Assembly (NCBI GenBank): GCA_007129635.1
Contig: SKVE01000833.1
Location: 1-8,396, forward strand
DNA: 8,396 nt
Reading direction: 5' to 3'
DNA from: Planctomycetaceae bacterium
GTDB taxonomy: Bacteria; Planctomycetota; Planctomycetia; Pirellulales; Pirellulaceae
This document shows, piece after piece, positions 6,101 through 8,396 of the stretch. The number at the start of each line of letters is the position of its first letter. The first letter of the stretch is position 1. The translations under genes and the position numbers were made by a program. The notes beneath the pieces are model-generated. The model made no database searches and was not told the DNA's origin. It saw only the letters and a program-made list of their open reading frames with translations.

Positions 6101-8396
6101 CACATCGACTCGGCGCGAGGTGAGGTAGGCGCGGTTTTCTCGCACCATCGTCACCCGTACCGTGAACCCGCCACGCATCGCTTCGGTCACCTCTTGGGTA
6201 ACAGGAACTTGAGTTCGCTCCGGGTCGGTCCAGGAGGCCTGCAGGATCTTGCCGCGATGCTCGACTTCGACGAAAGCTCGCGCCTGGTCATAGCCGGAAC
6301 CCCAAAAAGCCTGAAACTCGTCGCCCGGTTCGACCGTCCAGGTGGGCGCGTCGACCGAGTAAGGAATCTTGATCCCAAACTGTTCGGCGGCCGGATCCAA
6401 TACCCGGATCGGCAAAAAGCTCTTCACCGGTCGGCCAAAACGATCCTGCGTGTCCACCACCGCGCGGTAGACGCCCGCCGGTAACTGAAACACATACTGG
6501 ACTCGACCACCGGCATCGGTGGTAAAGCCTCGCTCGTCGACCACTTCGCCCAACGGCCAGTTGGCGGGATCCGAAAGATCGGCTTCCGACGAGTCCGACT
6601 CGGACCCGCTGCCGCGAACACCGGGGCGCGGCAGCGGTCGATAAGGTCGAACTTGCGGAGCCAACGGGGCGCGATGGACCTGGTCCGGAGGGACCAGGCG
6701 ATGAATCTTCAACGAACCTTCCGCCAATTGGCCCTCGCCGTCCAGCGTGGTCGCACGCACCGAGACATTCACCGCCTGGTCAACCGTCTGCCAATCGTCG
6801 GCCGTGATCGCCACCTGTAACGCCGTATATCCGACGCGAACCACCTGCTGTGCCGATCGAGTCTCGCCGGTGCCGTCGGTGACGTCGGCGTAAACCGTGT
6901 ATTGAAAGACCGGGTCGCCGTCTTCGGCGACGGACAGGTCCGGACGAGCGATAAACCGCAGTTCAAACGAACCATCGGCTCCGGTCGTAACCGACCCGTG
7001 GGTGATTTCCTGGCTGCTGGTCTGCGGCGGCAGCCAACCATAGAACCAGCGCCACCAGATCGGATACTGGACCTCGCGCACCACGCGAAAGCGAACACCA
7101 GCATCGTTGATCGGTGCCCCGGTATAAGCGGTCGCATGGCCCGTCAGGACCACCTCGGAATTCAACTTGGCCGCGACCTGCGGTTTGTCCAGCGATACCT
7201 GGAACCTGGGCCGCTTGTACTCCTCGACACTCACTTGGGAAGCACCCCCAGGATGGCCCTCGACACGGATCGTCATCCGACCCATCAGCCGATCTCGCGG
7301 AGCGGTGAAGCTGCCGCTGAACGATCCGTAATCGTTGGTGCGGTGCTGTTGGCGAGCCACCTCTTTGCCGTTGGGATCATCGAAAATCACGGTCAGCGTG
7401 CGGTTGGCGATCGTCGCGTAATCATCTCGCTGCTGATCGACGCGGATGCACAGTCCCCTGTACTGGATCGTCTGCCCGGGCCGGTACAGCGATCGATCGG
7501 TAAAGAAAATCGTCCGTTCGTCGACACGCGGATCTCGCGAATACAAGCGGTCCAGGTAATCGCGCGAGGAAGCCAAAGCCTGGTCTTCATGACTGGCATA
7601 GATCAGAAATCCCTTCTGGGGATCCGTCTTCAGCACGAACCGACCTTGGTCGTCGGTCGTTGTCGTTGGACCGGCCGAGCGTCTTCCGCGAGGTTCGCGA
7701 TACCAGGCTTGCACGCGAACACCGCTCAAAGGCTGGCCGGTGATGGCCTCCAGCACGAACCCTTCCGTATCGCGCCGATCGCTGCGTGATCGAACAACCA
7801 GCGCCAGATCGCTGACCCAGAAATCGGTGAACATCACCATGTTCTCGATTTCGCTGAACTCCGGGTCGTGACTGGAAACCAGGAAGTAGAATCCGGACTC
7901 GATGTCCTGCGGCGGTTCGATCTGTTCGGTTCGCTGCTGGAAATCGTCGGTTGCAGGCAATTCCACCGACCATTGGTGTACGGGCTCTTGCTTCAGCAGT
8001 TCCTTGCGCTGCGGCATATCCAGGTGCTCGGGCCGATGCAGCGAGGTCTTCAGAAGCTGCTTGTAATCGGCTGGCAGCATTCGAAAATACACCTTGTCCA
8101 AGTTGCGGTAGCTGACCGAAATCTTGGGGATCGGCTCGTTCCAAACTCGCTCCGTGCTGACCGCAGACGACTTGGCCTCGATCTGCTCGACTAGATTAAA
8201 GCAGCGTCGTCCGCCGATGCTGTCCGGGAACGCATTGCGGCCTCGGACAGCCAGTTGATGAGCCTGGACCCAGTCGCCTTCATCATGCAGGACCGTCGCC
8301 CAGTTGTGCAAAGCTCGAGCGGCGATTTCGTGGTCGCCCCACCGATCCGTAAACCGCTTCAACGCCGCTTGATACCGTGAACTCTTCTCCTCGCCA
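3200..8396 (-). CDS. Giant bacterial alpha-2-macroglobulin-like protein with thioester (5' end beyond the window)
   Basis: Bacterial alpha-2-macroglobulins are envelope proteins thought to trap foreign proteases covalently. The frame is open to the right edge, so the true start and any signal peptide are missing; the TTG at 8362 is used only for numbering. Residues 1-60 form TPR-like helices, ending in an AFPDSIGGRRC turn. SVSYRNLDKVYFRML (82-96) opens the first beta-sandwich region. The MG2 domain spans about 283-385, with SLYRPGQTIQYRG (291-303) and a closing VEEYKRPRF. MG3-MG6 follow, with an aromatic WWRWFYGW patch (436-443) and an acidic Ser-rich linker (584-598). An Ala/Met/Gly/Pro-rich segment at 874-948 precedes the A2M domain that starts NLNETAFFFPHL (958-969). 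The thioester motif CTEQ is Cys1188-Gln1191, followed by the alpha/alpha barrel with GAWPWF (1287-1292). A C-terminal MG10-like domain (about 1590-1720) ends the protein. There is no frameshift or stop throughout. No penicillin-binding protein 1C gene, the E. coli neighbour, is visible. The family is secure; substrate and location are inferred. Confidence 0.95.
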   Translation of the reverse strand, partial: GEEKSSRYQAALKRFTDRWGDHEIAARALHNWATVLHDEGDWVQAHQLAVRGRNAFPDSIGGRRCFNLVEQIEAKSSAVSTERVWNEPIPKISVSYRNLDKVYFRMLPADYKQLLKTSLHRPEHLDMPQRKELLKQEPVHQWSVELPATDDFQQRTEQIEPPQDIESGFYFLVSSHDPEFSEIENMVMFTDFWVSDLALVVRSRSDRRDTEGFVLEAITGQPLSGVRVQAWYREPRGRRSAGPTTTTDDQGRFVLKTDPQKGFLIYASHEDQALASSRDYLDRLYSRDPRVDERTIFFTDRSLYRPGQTIQYRGLCIRVDQQRDDYATIANRTLTVIFDDPNGKEVARQQHRTNDYGSFSGSFTAPRDRLMGRMTIRVEGHPGGASQVSVEEYKRPRFQVSLDKPQVAAKLNSEVVLTGHATAYTGAPINDAGVRFRVVREVQYPIWWRWFYGWLPPQTSSQEITHGSVTTGADGSFELRFIARPDLSVAEDGDPVFQYTVYADVTDGTGETRSAQQVVRVGYTALQVAITADDWQTVDQAVNVSVRATTLDGEGQLAEGSLKIHRLVPPDQVHRAPLAPQVRPYRPLPRPGVRGSGSESDSSEADLSDPANWPLGEVVDERGFTTDAGGRVQYVFQLPAGVYRAVVDTQDRFGRPVKSFLPIRVLDPAAEQFGIKIPYSVDAPTWTVEPGDEFQAFWGSGYDQARAFVEVEHRGKILQASWTDPERTQVPVTQEVTEAMRGGFTVRVTMVRENRAYLTSRRVDVPWSNKKLTVQWERFVSKLGPADEETWTAIITGPDARQAAAEMVATLYDASLDAYLPHGWMTALNVFRTDSSSLSTQFENQWKGLQHLHGHWPQQGKDGSLAYRSFPPELVANLWGFMFPGGRGGAFGAPMRAMSRMGGENMFAAPEAEMAAPAMMDAAVADDAGAPAEKQFQQERSEVLASGETADGPAPPPEVDLSQVTARQNLNETAFFFPHLMTDDEGRVRMLFKMPEALTEWKFMGFAHDRRLRSGYLQDKAVTAKDLMVEPNPPRFLREGDVLEFTVKVSNQSPTRQTGSVRLTFNDARTGDPMDSQLGNTSTDQSFDVPAGQSQSYSWRLTVPDGMGFLTYKAVGSTGRLSDGEEGYLPVLSRRILVTESLPLPIRGPDTKQFELAKLVESGQSDSLQHQSLTIQMVSNPSWYAVMALPYLMEFPHQCTEQTFNRLYANSLARHIAISDPRIRRVFDQWKGTPALDSPLEKNQDLKAVMLEETPWLRQAQAESQARRNVGVLFDDNRLNDETARLLQRISEQQREDGAWPWFPGGPPNDFITLYITTGFGRLRHLGVDISVAPAVKALEHLDGWVDRQYREIVRLKLQDQNNLSTTIALYLYGRSFFLEDQRIGDQHREAVDYFLNQASKYWLQLAHRQSQGHLAIALKRFGNAETPLDIMRSIKERAVTDEEMGMFWRELEFSWWWYRAPIETQAVMIEAFDEVMNDAQAVEDCKVWLLKQKQTQDWKTTKATADAVYALLLRGTHLLASTELVQVTLGDTVIQPQQVEAGTGFYEQRFVRGEVQPQMGEVTVTKVDEGVAWGSLHWQYLEDMAKITPHEATPLVVQKRLYIKEYTPRGPVLKEVDGPISVGDELVVRIGIRVDRDMEYVHLKDHRGAGTEPVNVLSQYKYQDGLAYYESTRDTASHFFIDYLPKGTYVFEYSTRVVHRGEYQTGMAQIQCMYAPEFNSHSESIPLIVK
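4790..4801 (-). other. Thioester motif Cys-Thr-Glu-Gln of the macroglobulin
   Basis: These twelve bases encode CTEQ (residues 1188-1191 counted from 8362), the equivalent of CGEQ in animal alpha-2-macroglobulin and complement C3. The Cys and Gln that form the internal thioester are both present, preceded by EFPHQ. The protein is therefore predicted to be able to bind a target covalently, unlike macroglobulin paralogues such as YfaS that have lost the motif. Confidence 0.85.
5519..5743 (-). other. Low-complexity Ala/Met/Gly/Pro-rich segment, candidate bait region
   Basis: Residues 874-948 have no predictable fold. They are rich in Gly, Ala, Met and Pro, then become acidic, with scattered Arg and Lys as possible protease sites (for example GGRGGAFGAPMRAMSRM at 874-890). 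In animal and bacterial alpha-2-macroglobulins the protease-sensitive bait region lies before the A2M/MG7 domain, and here the conserved NLNETAFFFP motif follows directly. The composition is seen directly; the bait function is inferred from position. Confidence 0.5.

Noticed and set aside
6902..7789. Plus-strand 295-codon open frame within the macroglobulin gene
   Set aside because: It is antisense to the MG2-MG3 region, which has clear family motifs. The frame has no domain of its own and no convincing ribosome binding site.
8360..8362. TTG at 8362 as the true start of the macroglobulin
   Set aside because: The frame stays open to the window edge and the upstream codons continue the same helical-repeat character. 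A secreted protein of this family should also begin with a signal peptide, which is not here.

Overview
This GC-rich window holds parts or all of five genes and almost no non-coding DNA. The gene set suggests a planctomycete, most likely of the Pirellula/Rhodopirellula/Gemmata kind. The reasons are a tetrahydromethanopterin (H4MPT)-linked C1 module whose dehydrogenase fits the MtdA/MtdC type, next to a very large bacterial alpha-2-macroglobulin with an N-terminal helical-repeat region. No 16S or other marker gene is present, so this assignment is an inference from gene content.

Layout. Positions 1-319 (minus) hold the N-terminal two thirds of msrA, a peptide methionine sulfoxide reductase that runs off the left edge. 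Positions 320-472 are a short gap with a strong near-perfect inverted repeat (408-468) just beyond the mtdC stop codon. Positions 473-1839 (minus) hold a two-gene operon, fae then mtdC, joined by a one-base TGATG stop/start overlap. Only 36 bases separate fae from a divergent plus-strand ATP-grasp ligase (1876-3144). After a 55-base convergent gap, positions 3200-8396 (minus) are one reading frame for an alpha-2-macroglobulin-like protein of more than 1,730 residues. It keeps a Cys-Thr-Glu-Gln thioester motif, and its start lies off the right edge.

How the genes work together. Fae condenses formaldehyde with H4MPT, and the MtdA/B/C-family dehydrogenase oxidises the resulting methylene-H4MPT to methenyl-H4MPT. 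Together they are the first two steps of H4MPT-linked formaldehyde oxidation or detoxification. The divergent ATP-grasp enzyme is a plausible C1-cofactor (H4MPT or methylofuran) biosynthesis ligase, judged from its position and its kinship with ATP-grasp genes in C1 clusters, but its substrate cannot be read from the sequence. msrA and the macroglobulin have no evident functional link to the C1 genes. Protein-damage repair beside formaldehyde detoxification is thematically reasonable but unproven.

The main points for a second look are the ATP-grasp ligase of unknown substrate, the hairpin after mtdC, and the Ala/Met/Gly/Pro-rich segment of the macroglobulin that may be its protease bait region. 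I see no mobile element, CRISPR array, tRNA or rRNA.
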